Source of the DNA: Pseudomonadota bacterium
GTDB taxonomy: Bacteria > Pseudomonadota > Gammaproteobacteria > Steroidobacterales > Steroidobacteraceae
Assembly: GCA_963205255.1 (NCBI GenBank)
Contig: CAUJIK010000107.1
Location: 1 to 45,088 of the forward strand
DNA length: 45,088 nucleotides
Direction of reading: 5' to 3'
The notes beneath the pieces were generated by a model that was given only the letters and a program-made list of their open reading frames with translations, was not told where the DNA came from and searched no databases. The stretch's first letter is position 1; each line of letters starts with the position of its first letter. The position numbers were made by a program, and so were the translations under genes. Positions 25,838-35,318 of the stretch are shown here, piece by piece.

Positions 25838-27682
25838 ATGGCTCCGGTACTGCGCCTCGAAAACCTCTCCCTGGCCTTTGGATCACGGCCCCTGCTCGAC
25901 CAGGCATCGCTGCTGGTGGAGCCGGGCGAGCGAGTGTGTGTCGTAGGTCGCAATGGCGAAGGAAAGTCCTCAATGTTGCGGCTGGCCTGCCGACAACTGT
26001 TGCCTGATTCCGGCACGGTGTGGCTGCGCCCCGGCGCGCGCGTGGCGGTGCTGGAACAGGACATCACGGCCGTGCACGACCAGCCGGTCAGAGAGGTGGT
26101 CGCGGCGGGCCTTGCGCCACTGGCGGCGCAGCTTGAAAGCTGGGAGCTGCCGGCCCGCGTGGAAAAAATCCTCGCGCGGCTGAACCTCGACGGTGAAGCC
26201 TCCTACGCCACGCTTTCCGGCGGCTGGCGGCGCCGCGCCCTGCTGGCGCGCGCGCTGGTATGCGAGCCCGAGCTGCTCATCCTCGACGAGCCCACCAATC
26301 ACCTCGACATCACCACCATCGAGTGGCTGGAAGAGCAGCTGCTGGAATTCCGCGGCGCGCTGCTGTTCGTGAGTCACGACCGCGCCTTCGTGAACCGCGT
26401 GGCCACGCGCATCGTCGATCTGGACCGCGGGCAGCTTTCTTCCTGGCCCGGCAACTACGACGACTATGCGCAGAAGAAGGCCGCGCAACTGGCCCATGAA
26501 GCGCGCGGCAACCAGCTGTTCGACAAGCGGCTGGCCGAAGAGGAAGTGTGGATCCGCAAGGGCGTCGAGGCGCGGCGCACGCGCAACGAGGGCCGGGTAC
26601 GCGCGCTGATCGCGATGCGCGCCGAGCGACGTGAACGGCGCGAGCGCCCCGGCCAGGCACAGCTCGCCGTGCAGGAGGCGAACGAATCCGCGCAGCTGGT
26701 GTTCGAGGCCGAGAATGTCTCGGTGCGGCTGGGCGACCGCGAAGTGATCCGCGATTTCAGCACCCGCATCCTGCGCGGCGAACGCATCGGCATCGTCGGC
26801 CCGAATGGGGCCGGCAAGAGCACGCTGCTGCGCCTGCTGCTGGGCGAGCTCGAACCTTCCGCGGGAAGCGTGCGGCGCGGCGGCCGGCTCGAAGTGGCCT
26901 ACTACGACCAGCAGCGCGCGCAGCTGGACCTCGATGCTCCGGTGGCGCACAACATCAATGCCCGCAGCGACTTCGTGCGCATCGGCGAAGAGAACCGCCA
27001 CATCTCCGGTTACCTGCGCGATTTCCTGTTCCGGCCCGACCAGCTGCTCACGCCGGCGGGCGCGCTGTCCGGTGGCGAGCGCAACCGGCTGCTGCTGGCG
27101 CGCCTGTTCGCACAGCCCGCGAACCTGCTGGTGCTGGACGAACCCACCAACGACCTGGACATCGACACACTGGAATTGCTGCAGGAACGCGTGGCCGAGT
27201 TCAGCGGCACATTGCTGCTGGTGAGCCATGACCGCGCCTTCCTCGACAGCGTGGTGACCAGCCTGCTGGTGCTGGACGGTTCGGGCAGCGTGCAGGATTT
27301 CGTCGGTGGCTACAGCGACTGGCGTCGCTGGCGGGACGCGCGCGATGCGACCACGTCCGCGGCCCGGCCGCAGCGCGCTGCGGCCTCCGGCGCCGCGGCG
27401 GACAATCCGTCCGCGTCCGCGCCCACGCCCACGCCGCCAACAGCAGCTGCCGCGCCGACGCGGCGCCGGCTGTCATACAAGGAGCAGCGCGAACTGGCCG
27501 CGCTGCCGGAGCAGCTGGAACAACTGGAAGCCGAACAGTCGCGGCTCACGGCCGAGGCCCAGGAAGCCAGCTTTTATTCCCGGCCGCATGCCGAGGTGAA
27601 CCAGCACCTGGCGCGCCTCGCTGCACTTGAAACGCTGATCGAGGCGGCCTTTGCCCGCTGGACCGAACTGGAGGAAAGATGA
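25838..27682 (+). CDS. uup: ABC-F family ATPase Uup
   Basis: This 614-residue soluble protein has two ABC modules. Module 1: GRNGEGKS, LSGGWRRR, LLILDEPTNHLD. Module 2: GPNGAGKSTL, LSGGERNR, LLVLDEPTNDLD. The linker between them is the charged ABC-F tower helix region. A C-terminal basic coiled coil (from about residue 545, RRRLSYKEQRELAALPEQLE) is the DNA-binding tail that defines Uup, after a low-complexity Ala/Pro stretch. Uup acts at ribosomes and limits excision of transposons. ATG 25838 is the first ATG in frame; GTG and TTG codons upstream would add a non-conserved extension. The stop overlaps trmB (ATGA). Confidence 0.88.
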   Translation: MAPVLRLENLSLAFGSRPLLDQASLLVEPGERVCVVGRNGEGKSSMLRLACRQLLPDSGTVWLRPGARVAVLEQDITAVHDQPVREVVAAGLAPLAAQLESWELPARVEKILARLNLDGEASYATLSGGWRRRALLARALVCEPELLILDEPTNHLDITTIEWLEEQLLEFRGALLFVSHDRAFVNRVATRIVDLDRGQLSSWPGNYDDYAQKKAAQLAHEARGNQLFDKRLAEEEVWIRKGVEARRTRNEGRVRALIAMRAERRERRERPGQAQLAVQEANESAQLVFEAENVSVRLGDREVIRDFSTRILRGERIGIVGPNGAGKSTLLRLLLGELEPSAGSVRRGGRLEVAYYDQQRAQLDLDAPVAHNINARSDFVRIGEENRHISGYLRDFLFRPDQLLTPAGALSGGERNRLLLARLFAQPANLLVLDEPTNDLDIDTLELLQERVAEFSGTLLLVSHDRAFLDSVVTSLLVLDGSGSVQDFVGGYSDWRRWRDARDATTSAARPQRAAASGAAADNPSASAPTPTPPTAAAAPTRRRLSYKEQRELAALPEQLEQLEAEQSRLTAEAQEASFYSRPHAEVNQHLARLAALETLIEAAFARWTELEER

Positions 27683-28398
27683 GCGAGGCGCCCCACGACC
27701 TGCGCCAACGGGCCATTCGCAGCTTCGTGGTGCGAGCCGGTCGCCTGACGGCGGCCCAGCAGCGTGCGCTGGATCAGCTCTGGCCGCGCTTCGGCATCGA
27801 ATATTCACCCGCGCCGCTGGAACTGGATGCGCTCTTCGGGCGGCGTGCGCCGCGGGTGCTCGAAATCGGCTTCGGCAATGGCGAACACCTGGCCCATCTG
27901 GCCGCCGGCCATCCGGAGCAGGATTTCATCGGCGTGGAGGTGCATCCCCCCGGCGTGGGCCAGCTGCTGCTGCGCATCGAGGCAGCGCAGCTGACAAACC
28001 TGCGCGTGAGCCGGCACGACGCCGTCGAAGTGCTGGAACGGCAGATCGCGCCCGATTCACTGGACCAGATCCTGGTGCTGTTCCCCGACCCCTGGCACAA
28101 GAAACGCCACCACAAGCGCCGGCTCGTCAGCCCGGCCTTCGGGCAGCTGGCAGCCTCGAGGCTCAAGGCCGGCGGCGTGCTGCACCTGGCTACCGACTGG
28201 GAGCCGTATGCACAGTGGATGCTGGAAGTGCTCGGGGCCGAACCCCTGCTTGAGAACCTGGCGGCCGATGGCCGCTGGGCGCTGCGGGATCCGCAGCGCA
28301 ACCCCACCCGCTTCGAGCGTCGGGGCGAGCGCCTGGGTCATGTGGTGCACGACCTGCGCTTCCAGCGCCGTCTGCCCCCCACGAACGACCCGGCGTGA
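27679..28398 (+). CDS. trmB: tRNA (guanine-N7-)-methyltransferase
   Basis: This 239-residue protein has the TrmB domain. The SAM-binding motif is VLEIGFGNGEHL; IGVEVHPPGVGQLL follows, then the signature LFPDPWHKKRHHKRRLV and LATDWEPYAQWM. The C-terminal part ends NPTRFERRGERLGH, the usual tRNA-contact region. It methylates G46 in the variable loop of tRNAs. The start ATG overlaps the uup stop (ATGA at 27679-27682), so the two genes form a coupled pair. Confidence 0.92.
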   Translation: MSEAPHDLRQRAIRSFVVRAGRLTAAQQRALDQLWPRFGIEYSPAPLELDALFGRRAPRVLEIGFGNGEHLAHLAAGHPEQDFIGVEVHPPGVGQLLLRIEAAQLTNLRVSRHDAVEVLERQIAPDSLDQILVLFPDPWHKKRHHKRRLVSPAFGQLAASRLKAGGVLHLATDWEPYAQWMLEVLGAEPLLENLAADGRWALRDPQRNPTRFERRGERLGHVVHDLRFQRRLPPTNDPA

Positions 28399-28401
28399 TA
28401 C

Positions 28402-28512
28402 TCAGTCTTCGCGACCCAGGCGGGCCTCGATCACGTTGTAGGCGCCGACGCCAATCATCACGACGGCCGCCACGCTGTGGAACGCGGCAACGGCATAAAC
28501 GATATTGAACAC
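28402..28512 (-). CDS. 36-residue single-helix membrane peptide
   Basis: GTG 28512 opens a 36-codon frame ending in TGA at 28402-28404. The ribosome site AAGGAG (28520-28525) sits seven bases upstream, one of the best in the window. The product starts MFNIVYAVAAFHSVAAVVMI, continues GVGAYNVIEARLGRED, and has one hydrophobic helix of about 20 residues with a charged C-terminus. It faces trmB tail to tail, with four bases between stops. I do not recognise the family. The strong ribosome site and clean membrane helix support a real gene; conservation in relatives would settle it. Confidence 0.5.
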   Translation of the reverse strand: MFNIVYAVAAFHSVAAVVMIGVGAYNVIEARLGRED

Positions 28513-28648
28513 AGTGGTACTCCTTGGGGATACAGAAAAATGCCTAGACAATCATGCACAGGCAATGATCTCCCGCCGACTCCGGAGAAGCCACACAAGT
28601 TACTGAATTTGTGAACCAAATCTCGAATCGCTGTCAGAGTCAGGATTC

Positions 28649-29253
28649 ATGAATACAGAGCCGCCCTCCCTGCTCCGGACCCTCGACCTGACCTTCCAGC
28701 CGGCCAGCCTGCTGCTCATCGTTCCGGTGGCATTGCTGCTGGAATTCTTCGGCGCCGGGAAACCCCATCTCTCGCTGGCCGCCTGGCTTGGCACCTACGT
28801 GCTGTGCATCTGGATCAGCCGCTACGCCTTCGCGCTGCTCGACACCGCGGCCAATGGCGGCAGGGAAGCGCCAGTGACCGCGGTGGAAATGCTCGGCCTG
28901 GTGTGGGTATCCGCTCCACTGCGCGCCCACCGCCGCGCTCATGGCGCTGGCCTGGTGACGCGTGCTGCGCGGCCTGGCCGTGATGTACCTGAGTGGTTTC
29001 GCGCTGCTCGGCGGCCTGCTGTTCCAGCGGCGCGAGGCACTGCAATTCTCGCCGCGCAATAGCCCCGAGCGCATCCAGGAACAACTGGATGGCGAACATG
29101 CGCGGGCGCTGCAGGCGCTGATCGACGATGCCTACAAGAGCACGCGCGCACGCCGGGCGCAGGATCTGGCCACAACGCTGGAGCGGTGGTTCGCGCAGAC
29201 GCCTCCCGCGCAGCGCAGAGGTCACTGCGCTGCTGGAAGCAGCCAGCCACTGA
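28649..29253 (+). pseudogene. Decayed gene for a membrane protein of unknown function
   Basis: ATG 28649 starts a frame with two hydrophobic helices (LLLIVPVALLLEFF, WLGTYVLCIWISRYAFALLD) and reads well to about 28905. The sequence then continues in another frame (PTAALMALAW) to an in-frame TGA near 28956. After that a third stretch reads RVLRGLAVMYLSGFALLGGL and a charged helical tail (NSPERIQEQLDGEH, TTLERWFAQ). Near 29215 the frame slips again, and the true end is probably EVTALLEAASH plus TGA at 29251-29253. At least three lesions are needed to explain this. No known family is recognised. Assembly errors are a less likely explanation for so many. Confidence 0.55.
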
Positions 29254-29313
29254 TCAGATGCAGCGGGACAGGCCTTGCGGCAGCAAACCGACGCATAGCG
29301 AGGGCCAGCCCCT

Positions 29314-29934
29314 TCAGCCCGCGAAACTGCCGCGGATGCCGTCGATCACGTACTGCACCGCCAGCGCGCCCAGCACCACGCCGAAAAGACGGTTGAGCAC
29401 ATTGGCTCCCGTGACGCCGATGAGGCTCATCAGTGGCGAGGCCAGATACAGCGTCACCAGCACCACCACCAGCGCGATGAACACGCAGACCAGCAGCCCA
29501 CCCAGCAGCAGCGGATCGTGGGCGCTGCTCGAAGCCAGCAGGATGGTTGCCAGCGCGCCGGGCCCCGCGATGAAGGGAAAGGCCAGCGGGAAGACCGAGA
29601 TGTCCGTGCGGCGCATGGCCTCCTCTTCCTCAGTACTGGAAGTGCGGGAGCCGGAAGGCCGGGCGAACACCATCTCCAGCGCGATGAGGAACAACAGCAG
29701 GCCGCCGAAGATGCGAAAAGAGTCGAGACTGATTCCCATGACGCGCAGGAAGGCTCCGCCGCCCAGCGCGAACAGCATGAAGATCAGCGCCGAGATGATC
29801 ACCGCCTTGCGCGCCATGCGCCGACGCGCAGGTTCGCCCACGCCTTCCGTCATGGCAATGAACACTGGAATCACGCCGATGGGTTCAACCACGACGATGA
29901 AGGTGATGAAGAACTTGAACAGGTACTCGAACAT
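29314..29934 (-). CDS. MarC family integral membrane protein
   Basis: This 206-residue protein has six helices and MarC-family motifs: an N-terminal FITFIVVVEPIGVIPVF, then FPLAFPFIAGPGALATILL, and a conserved final helix (LFGVVLGALAVQYVIDGI). MarC proteins were once linked to multiple antibiotic resistance, but their transport role is not established. ATG 29934 is preferred over an in-frame TTG at 29949, which would add five residues before the family start. It is a single gene facing the decayed membrane gene, with no clear terminator. Confidence 0.8.
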   Translation of the reverse strand: MFEYLFKFFITFIVVVEPIGVIPVFIAMTEGVGEPARRRMARKAVIISALIFMLFALGGGAFLRVMGISLDSFRIFGGLLLFLIALEMVFARPSGSRTSSTEEEEAMRRTDISVFPLAFPFIAGPGALATILLASSSAHDPLLLGGLLVCVFIALVVVLVTLYLASPLMSLIGVTGANVLNRLFGVVLGALAVQYVIDGIRGSFAG

Positions 29935-30032
29935 GATGCTGCGCGCCAAAAAATGCCGCTTGTCGTACCGCCGATGCAGGCGCAGGATAACAGCGACGCT
30001 TCTCGCTCACACTGACGAACGGAGGATTGCCG

Positions 30033-30377
30033 ATGATCCGGTCGCAGCGCATCCAGCCCATCGTGGGAGAGTGGTACCAGAGCCATGGCCAGCTGTTCGA
30101 GGTCGTGGCGGTCGACGATGCCGAGCATGTAGTCGAGATCCAGCATGCCGATGGGAACCTGGAGGAGATCGAGGCCGAGGATTGGTCCGCCCGCAGCAGC
30201 GCCGGCTCGCTGCGCGAGGCTGAGCAACCCGAAGATGCCTATTTCGCCACGGACACCCAGGGCGACCAGGATGCGGACGTCGTGTCCGTAGGGGCCATGT
30301 CCGTAGCCTTCGACGAGCTGCAGGGGCTGCGCGCCAGCGCGCTCGACGATCTGGATCTGTTCTCCGGCGGCGAGTGA
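30033..30377 (+). CDS. Small acidic conserved protein (DUF6763-like)
   Basis: This 114-residue soluble protein opens with IVGEWYQSHGQLFEVVAVDD, a pattern found in small gammaproteobacterial proteins annotated as DUF6763. The middle, HADGNLEEIEAEDW, ends its beta-rich part, and the rest is acidic. The start is ATG 30033, seven bases after GGAGG (30021-30025); TTG 30027 is too close to that site. It ends nine bases before prpC, so it is likely the first gene of that operon. No function is known; the shape suggests a small beta-barrel protein with an acidic tail. Confidence 0.6.
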   Translation: MIRSQRIQPIVGEWYQSHGQLFEVVAVDDAEHVVEIQHADGNLEEIEAEDWSARSSAGSLREAEQPEDAYFATDTQGDQDADVVSVGAMSVAFDELQGLRASALDDLDLFSGGE

Positions 30378-30386
30378 CGGGCGGCA

Positions 30387-31523
30387 ATGCCGGCCAGCGC
30401 CCCGGGGCCCAAGAAATCCGTCGCATTGTCCGGCGTCGTGGCCGGCAATACCGCGCTGTGCTCGGTGGGCCGCACCGGCAACGACCTGCGCTATCGCGGC
30501 TACGACATCCTCGACATCGCGGACGCCTGCGAGTTCGAGGAAATTGCCCATCTGCTGATTCACGGCCGGCTGCCCGCGCGGGCGGAACTGGCCGCCTACA
30601 AACACCGGCTGCTGGAACTGCGCGAACTGCCATCAGCCGTGAAAGCGGCGCTGGAGCTGCTGCCCGCCGCAAGCCATCCCATGGACGTGCTGCGCACCGG
30701 CGTATCGGTGCTGGGCTGCATAGCGCCCGAAGCGCCGAGCCATCTTCCCGCAGGCTCCCGCGCCATTGCCGACCGGCTGCTCGCGACGCTGGGCCCCATG
30801 CTGGCCTACTGGCATCACTTCAGCCGCAGCGCCGTGCGCATCGGGCTCAAGACCGATGCCGACTCCATCGGCGGGCACTTCCTGCAACTGCTGCATGGCC
30901 GTGCTCCGCCGGCAAGCCATGTGCGCGCCATGCACACCTCGCTCAATCTCTATGCCGAACACGAGTTCAATGCCTCGACATTCGCCGCGCGCGTGATCGC
31001 CGGCACCGGCGCCGACATCCACTCCTGCATCACCGGCGCGATCGGCGCGTTGCGCGGCCCCAAACACGGCGGCGCCAACGAGGTGGCCTTCGAGATCCAG
31101 CGTCGCTACCGGGATGCCGACACCGCCGAGGCAGACATCCGCGCGCGCCTCACGCGCCGCGAAGTGATCATGGGCTTCGGCCATCCGGTCTACACCATCG
31201 CGGACCCGCGCAACCAGGTGATCCGCGAAGTGGCGCGCCGGCTCGCGACCGAGGCGGGCGACTTGAGCAGTTTCGCCATCGCGGAGCGTATCGAAGCCGT
31301 GATGCACGAGACCCGGCGGCTGTTCGCGAACCTCGACTGGTACTCCGCCGTGGCCTACGACCTGATGCGCATCCCTCCGGCCATGTTCACACCGCTGTTC
31401 GTGATGTCCCGCACCGCGGGCTGGGCGGCGCATGTGATCGAGCAGCGCGAGGACGGCAAGATCATCCGGCCTTCGGCAAACTACACCGGGCCAGAGAATC
31501 GGCCCTTCGTCCCCCTCGACTGA
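30387..31523 (+). CDS. prpC: 2-methylcitrate synthase
   Basis: This 378-residue citrate-synthase-family protein has the catalytic elements [12 protein letters not shown] (first His), [17 protein letters not shown] (second His) and the short type-II length without the N-terminal domain of GltA. It condenses propionyl-CoA with oxaloacetate to 2-methylcitrate. Sequence alone would allow citrate synthase, but the next two genes are prpD and prpB, which decides for the methylcitrate cycle. It starts at ATG 30387 and has six bases before prpD. Confidence 0.88.
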   Translation: MPASAPGPKKSVALSGVVAGNTALCSVGRTGNDLRYRGYDILDIADACEFEEIAHLLIHGRLPARAELAAYKHRLLELRELPSAVKAALELLPAASHPMDVLRTGVSVLGCIAPEAPSHLPAGSRAIADRLLATLGPMLAYWHHFSRSAVRIGLKTDADSIGGHFLQLLHGRAPPASHVRAMHTSLNLYAEHEFNASTFAARVIAGTGADIHSCITGAIGALRGPKHGGANEVAFEIQRRYRDADTAEADIRARLTRREVIMGFGHPVYTIADPRNQVIREVARRLATEAGDLSSFAIAERIEAVMHETRRLFANLDWYSAVAYDLMRIPPAMFTPLFVMSRTAGWAAHVIEQREDGKIIRPSANYTGPENRPFVPLD

Positions 31524-31529
31524 TCACGC

Positions 31530-32990
31530 ATGTCCCTGCACACATCGGCCCGGCCGCCACCCGACCAGGTTCTCACCGACATCGCCGACTACGTGCTCAC
31601 CTGCCGCGCCAACGGCGCGTTGGCGCGCGAGACGGCCCGCCTGTGCCTCATCGACACGCTGGGCTGCGGGCTCGAAGCGCTGGAATACCCCGCCTGCACG
31701 AAACTGCTCGGCCCCATCGTGCCGGGCACGGTGGTGCCCAACGGTGCCAGAGTGCCAGGCACTGCTTTCCAGCTCGACCCGGTACAGGCCGCCTTCAACC
31801 TCGGCGCGATGATCCGCTGGCTCGACTTCAACGACACCTGGCTCGCCGCCGAATGGGGGCACCCTTCCGACAATCTCGGCGGCATTCTCGCCGTGGCAGA
31901 CTGGCTCGCGCGCGAAGCCGTGGCCGCCGGGCGCAAGCCGCCGCTGATGGGCGATGTGCTCACGGCCATGATCAAGGCGCACGAAATCCAGGGCGTGCTG
32001 GCGCTCGAGAATGCTTTCAACCGCGTGGGCCTCGATCATGTAGTGCTGGTCAAGGTGGCTTCCACCGCGGTGGTATCTCAACTGCTGGACCTCGACCGGG
32101 AACAGATCATCAACGCGCTGTCGCTGGCATGGGTGGATGGGCAGAGCCTGCGCACCTATCGCCATGCACCGAACACCGGCTCGCGCAAGAGCTGGGCCGC
32201 GGGTGACGCCACCAGCCGCGCGGTACGGCTGGCACTGATGGCACGCAGCGGCGAGATGGGTTACCCGTCGGTGCTCACCGCGAAGCAATGGGGGTTTTAC
32301 GATGCGCTGTTCCGTGGCCAGCCGTTCCGCTTCCAGCGCGGCTATGGCAGCTACGTGATGGAGAACGTGCTGTTCAAGATCTCCTATCCAGCGGAGTTCC
32401 ATGCGCAGACGGCTGTGGAAGCGGCCATGCGGCTGCATGCGCTGCTGCGCGAGCGCGGCAACAGCGCGGCGGATATCCGCGGCATAACCATCCGCACCCA
32501 CGAGGCCTGCCTGCGCATCATCGACAAGCAGGGGCCGCTCGCCAATCCGGCCGACCGCGACCACTGCATCCAGTACATGGTGGCGGTGCCGCTGATCCAT
32601 GGCCGCCTCACCGCGGCCGACTACGAGGATGAAATCGCCGCCGACCCGCGCATCGAAGCGCTGCGCGCAAAGATCCATTGCGTGGAGGATCCGGCCTTCA
32701 CGGCCGACTACCACGACCCGGAGAAGCGCTCGATCGCCAACGCGTTGACCGTGGAACTGAACGACGGCAGCACGCTTGCGGAAGTGGTCATCGAATATCC
32801 CCTCGGTCATCGGCGCCGGCGCACCGAGGGCACGCCGCTGCTGGAAGCCAAGTTCCGCCGCAACCTCGCGCGCCGCTTTGCGCAGCCTCAGCAGCAGGCC
32901 ATTCTCGCCGCATCTGCAAGCCTTGCCGAACTGGAACACATGCCCGTGCACGAATACGTCGACCTCTACGTCACCACGGACCCCTCATGA
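31530..32990 (+). CDS. prpD: 2-methylcitrate dehydratase
   Basis: This 486-residue protein belongs to the MmgE/PrpD family. Visible parts include LCLIDTLGCGLEALEYPAC near the start, AAFNLGAMIRWLDFNDTWLA, GWAEWGHP-like ordering in AAEWGHPSDNLGGILAVAD, and QTAVEAAMRLH in the C-terminal domain. PrpD removes water from 2-methylcitrate without an iron-sulfur cluster and also supplies the isomerising step in the short version of the pathway. There is no acnD/prpF pair nearby, so PrpD plus a general aconitase must do the job. The stop overlaps prpB (ATGA). Confidence 0.92.
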   Translation: MSLHTSARPPPDQVLTDIADYVLTCRANGALARETARLCLIDTLGCGLEALEYPACTKLLGPIVPGTVVPNGARVPGTAFQLDPVQAAFNLGAMIRWLDFNDTWLAAEWGHPSDNLGGILAVADWLAREAVAAGRKPPLMGDVLTAMIKAHEIQGVLALENAFNRVGLDHVVLVKVASTAVVSQLLDLDREQIINALSLAWVDGQSLRTYRHAPNTGSRKSWAAGDATSRAVRLALMARSGEMGYPSVLTAKQWGFYDALFRGQPFRFQRGYGSYVMENVLFKISYPAEFHAQTAVEAAMRLHALLRERGNSAADIRGITIRTHEACLRIIDKQGPLANPADRDHCIQYMVAVPLIHGRLTAADYEDEIAADPRIEALRAKIHCVEDPAFTADYHDPEKRSIANALTVELNDGSTLAEVVIEYPLGHRRRRTEGTPLLEAKFRRNLARRFAQPQQQAILAASASLAELEHMPVHEYVDLYVTTDPS

Positions 32991-33889
32991 CTTACCTGCT
33001 CGCAGACGATCTGCCGCCCGCGCCCGCCGGCGAACGCTTTGCCAGACTGCTGGAGCGCGACGGCATCCTGCCGCTGCCCGGCGCGCACAATGGCCTTGCG
33101 GCATTGCAGGCAAAAGCCGCGGGCTTCGAGGCCCTGTATCTCTCCGGCGCGGCCATGAGCGCATCCATGGGCCTGCCGGACCTGGGTTTGCTCAGCGTGG
33201 ACGATGTCTGCTTCTTCATCCGCCAGGTGGCGCGCGCCTCGGCCCTGCCGGTGCTGGTGGATGGGGACACGGGCTTCGGCGAAGCGCTCAATGTCATGCA
33301 CATGGTGCGCGCCTTCGAGGACGCGGGTGCCGCGGCCGTGCACATCGAGGACCAGTTGCTGCCGAAAAAATGCGGCCACCTGAACGACAAACGGCTGGCC
33401 TCACCCCAGGACATGGCGGCGAAAATCACATCCGCGGTGCGCGCACGCCGGCACATCTTCATCATCGCCCGCACCGATGCGGCCGCCAGCGAGGGAATAG
33501 AGGGCGCGGTGCGCCGCGCGCATCTGTATCTGGAAGCCGGCGCCGACGCCGTGTTTCCCGAAGCGCTCACCGACGAGGCCATGTTCCGCGAGTTCGCGCG
33601 TCTGGTCGACGCGCCGCTGCTTGCTAACATGACCGAGTTCGGCCGCACGCCGCAGTTCACCGCGCAGCAGTTCCATGACATGGGATACGACATGCTGATC
33701 TGGCCGGTGAGCGCGCTGCGCATGGCCGCCAGGGCGCAGCAGCGGCTGTATGCCACGCTGCGTGACCAGGGCAGCGCCCGCTCGCTGCTGCCCGAAATGC
33801 AGACCCGCGAAGAGCTCTACCGAACCATCGGCTACGAAAACTACGAAGCGCTCGATGCTTCGATCATCAGGAGCGTGCCGCCGCCATAG
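32987..33889 (+). CDS. prpB: 2-methylisocitrate lyase
   Basis: This 300-residue enzyme of the isocitrate lyase/PEP mutase family has VDGDTGFG (91-98, metal site) and the active-site loop KKCGH (127-131, with Cys129), as in PrpB. It splits 2-methylisocitrate into pyruvate and succinate, completing propionate breakdown. The start ATG 32987 overlaps the prpD stop by four bases. A large palindrome after the stop at 33889 probably ends the operon. No prpR-type regulator is in the window. Confidence 0.92.
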   Translation: MTYLLADDLPPAPAGERFARLLERDGILPLPGAHNGLAALQAKAAGFEALYLSGAAMSASMGLPDLGLLSVDDVCFFIRQVARASALPVLVDGDTGFGEALNVMHMVRAFEDAGAAAVHIEDQLLPKKCGHLNDKRLASPQDMAAKITSAVRARRHIFIIARTDAAASEGIEGAVRRAHLYLEAGADAVFPEALTDEAMFREFARLVDAPLLANMTEFGRTPQFTAQQFHDMGYDMLIWPVSALRMAARAQQRLYATLRDQGSARSLLPEMQTREELYRTIGYENYEALDASIIRSVPPP

Positions 33890-33893
33890 CCGC

Positions 33894-33915
33894 GCTGATC
33901 CGGCGCCGGATCAGC
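33894..33915. terminator. 22-bp palindrome between prpB and the AmpG-like gene
   Basis: GCTGATCCGGC (33894-33904) is followed directly by its exact reverse complement (33905-33915). In RNA it would fold into a nine-base stem with a GCGC loop. It lies between two convergent stops (33889 and 33922), so it can act on both transcripts. No T tract follows. Confidence 0.55.
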
Positions 33916-33921
33916 AGCCGA

Positions 33922-35250
33922 TCAGACAGAGCCCTTGCCGTCACCGTTCACGCGGCCGGCATCGCCCAGCGCGCGATCCACCATGCCGGTGCGCATCATG
34001 TACCAGAACAGCAGGATGCCCGGCAGCGCGGCCACCGTCGTAAGCGCATAGAAGTTCACATAGCCCAGCTGCTCGATCAGGCGACCAGCGGAGGAGCCCG
34101 TGACCACGCGCCCCACCACGCTGGCGGCGGCGGAGATCAATGCATACTGCGAGGCCGTGAACTGCAGGTTGCACAGCGCCGAGAAATACGCCACCACCAC
34201 CACGCCGCCATAGCCGCTGGCGAGGTTCTCGAAGGTCATCGCCGCGGCAAGGCCGGTATTGCTGTGGCCGACCACCGCAAGCAACGCAAAGCTGAGGTTG
34301 GACACCGCCATGAGCACCAGCGCCAGCAGCACCGAACGCTTCAGGCCGAGACGCGAATACAGCACGCCGCCGATGAAGATGCCGACCAGAAATGCCCAGA
34401 AGCCCACGCCCACGTCGTAGATGGCGATCTCGTCGTTGGTGAAACCCAGGTCGTTGAACAGCAACCGCACCGTGAGCTGCGACAGCGTGTCGCCGATCTT
34501 GTGCACCAGGATGAACAGCAGCACCAGCCACGCGCCGGAACGGCGCATGAACTCCACGAACGGCGCGATGATGGAACGCCCCACGCCGGCGAGGCTCTGG
34601 CGCGCATGCGACACCACATGCCGCACAGGCTCGCCCACCACCAGTGCCGTGATCATGGCCGGAAACGCCAGCACGATGGTGAAAAGGTAGGCCGCCTGCC
34701 AGCCCATGTACAAGGCAATGATCAGCGCCAGCGCTGCCGCGCCCGTGGAACCGATGCGCCAGCCGTACTGGCTCATCCCCGATCCGGGGCCGAGCTGGTG
34801 GGGCTTGAGCGTCTCGATGCGGTAGGCGTCTATGACGATGTCATAGGTGGCGCCGGCAGCGGCCATGAGAATGGCCGCGATGGCCGTCGCCTGCACATCG
34901 GCCGCCGGATTCACCAGCGCCAGGTTGATCGCGGCGGCGATGACCAGGCAGCCCGACAGCAGCATCCACGACACCCGGTGACCCAGCCTTCCGATGAGCG
35001 GCAGGCGCACGCCATCGACCACCCAGGCCCACAGGAACTTCAGGTTGTAGACCAGGAACGCCAGCGAGAACGCCGTGATCGTGCTCTTGCGGATGCCGTC
35101 CTGCGCCAGGCGCGTGGTCAGGGTGGCGCCAATCAGCGCATAGGGAAAACCGGAGGAAACGCCCACGAAAAACGCAGCCAGCGATTCCTTCTCGAGATAG
35201 GGGCGCACCGACCCCCAGAGGGTGCGCGGAGGCGCCGCCGATTCGCTCAC
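33922..35250 (-). CDS. ampG: AmpG-like muropeptide permease (MFS)
   Basis: This 442-residue protein has twelve or more helices and the AmpG pattern: [27 protein letters not shown] at the first helix, [21 protein letters not shown] in the first loop (motif A), [16 protein letters not shown] in the middle and FENLASGYG in the C-terminal half. AmpG imports anhydro-muropeptides for cell-wall recycling; the link to a nearby amidase is loose. The start is GTG 35250. The pyrE start is 68 bases away on the other strand, so promoters for both lie in that short gap. Confidence 0.82.
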   Translation of the reverse strand: MSESAAPPRTLWGSVRPYLEKESLAAFFVGVSSGFPYALIGATLTTRLAQDGIRKSTITAFSLAFLVYNLKFLWAWVVDGVRLPLIGRLGHRVSWMLLSGCLVIAAAINLALVNPAADVQATAIAAILMAAAGATYDIVIDAYRIETLKPHQLGPGSGMSQYGWRIGSTGAAALALIIALYMGWQAAYLFTIVLAFPAMITALVVGEPVRHVVSHARQSLAGVGRSIIAPFVEFMRRSGAWLVLLFILVHKIGDTLSQLTVRLLFNDLGFTNDEIAIYDVGVGFWAFLVGIFIGGVLYSRLGLKRSVLLALVLMAVSNLSFALLAVVGHSNTGLAAAMTFENLASGYGGVVVVAYFSALCNLQFTASQYALISAAASVVGRVVTGSSAGRLIEQLGYVNFYALTTVAALPGILLFWYMMRTGMVDRALGDAGRVNGDGKGSV

Positions 35251-35318
35251 GGTTCGTGGTCCACTTTGGGCGTTATGATGCGCACGCGCCGCATCATAGC
35301 GGCTCCAGGGCTCCCGGC

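Noticed and set aside
30387-31523. Housekeeping citrate synthase gltA
   Set aside because: The short type-II length would allow it, but the gene is packed with prpD and prpB, so 2-methylcitrate synthase is the better call.
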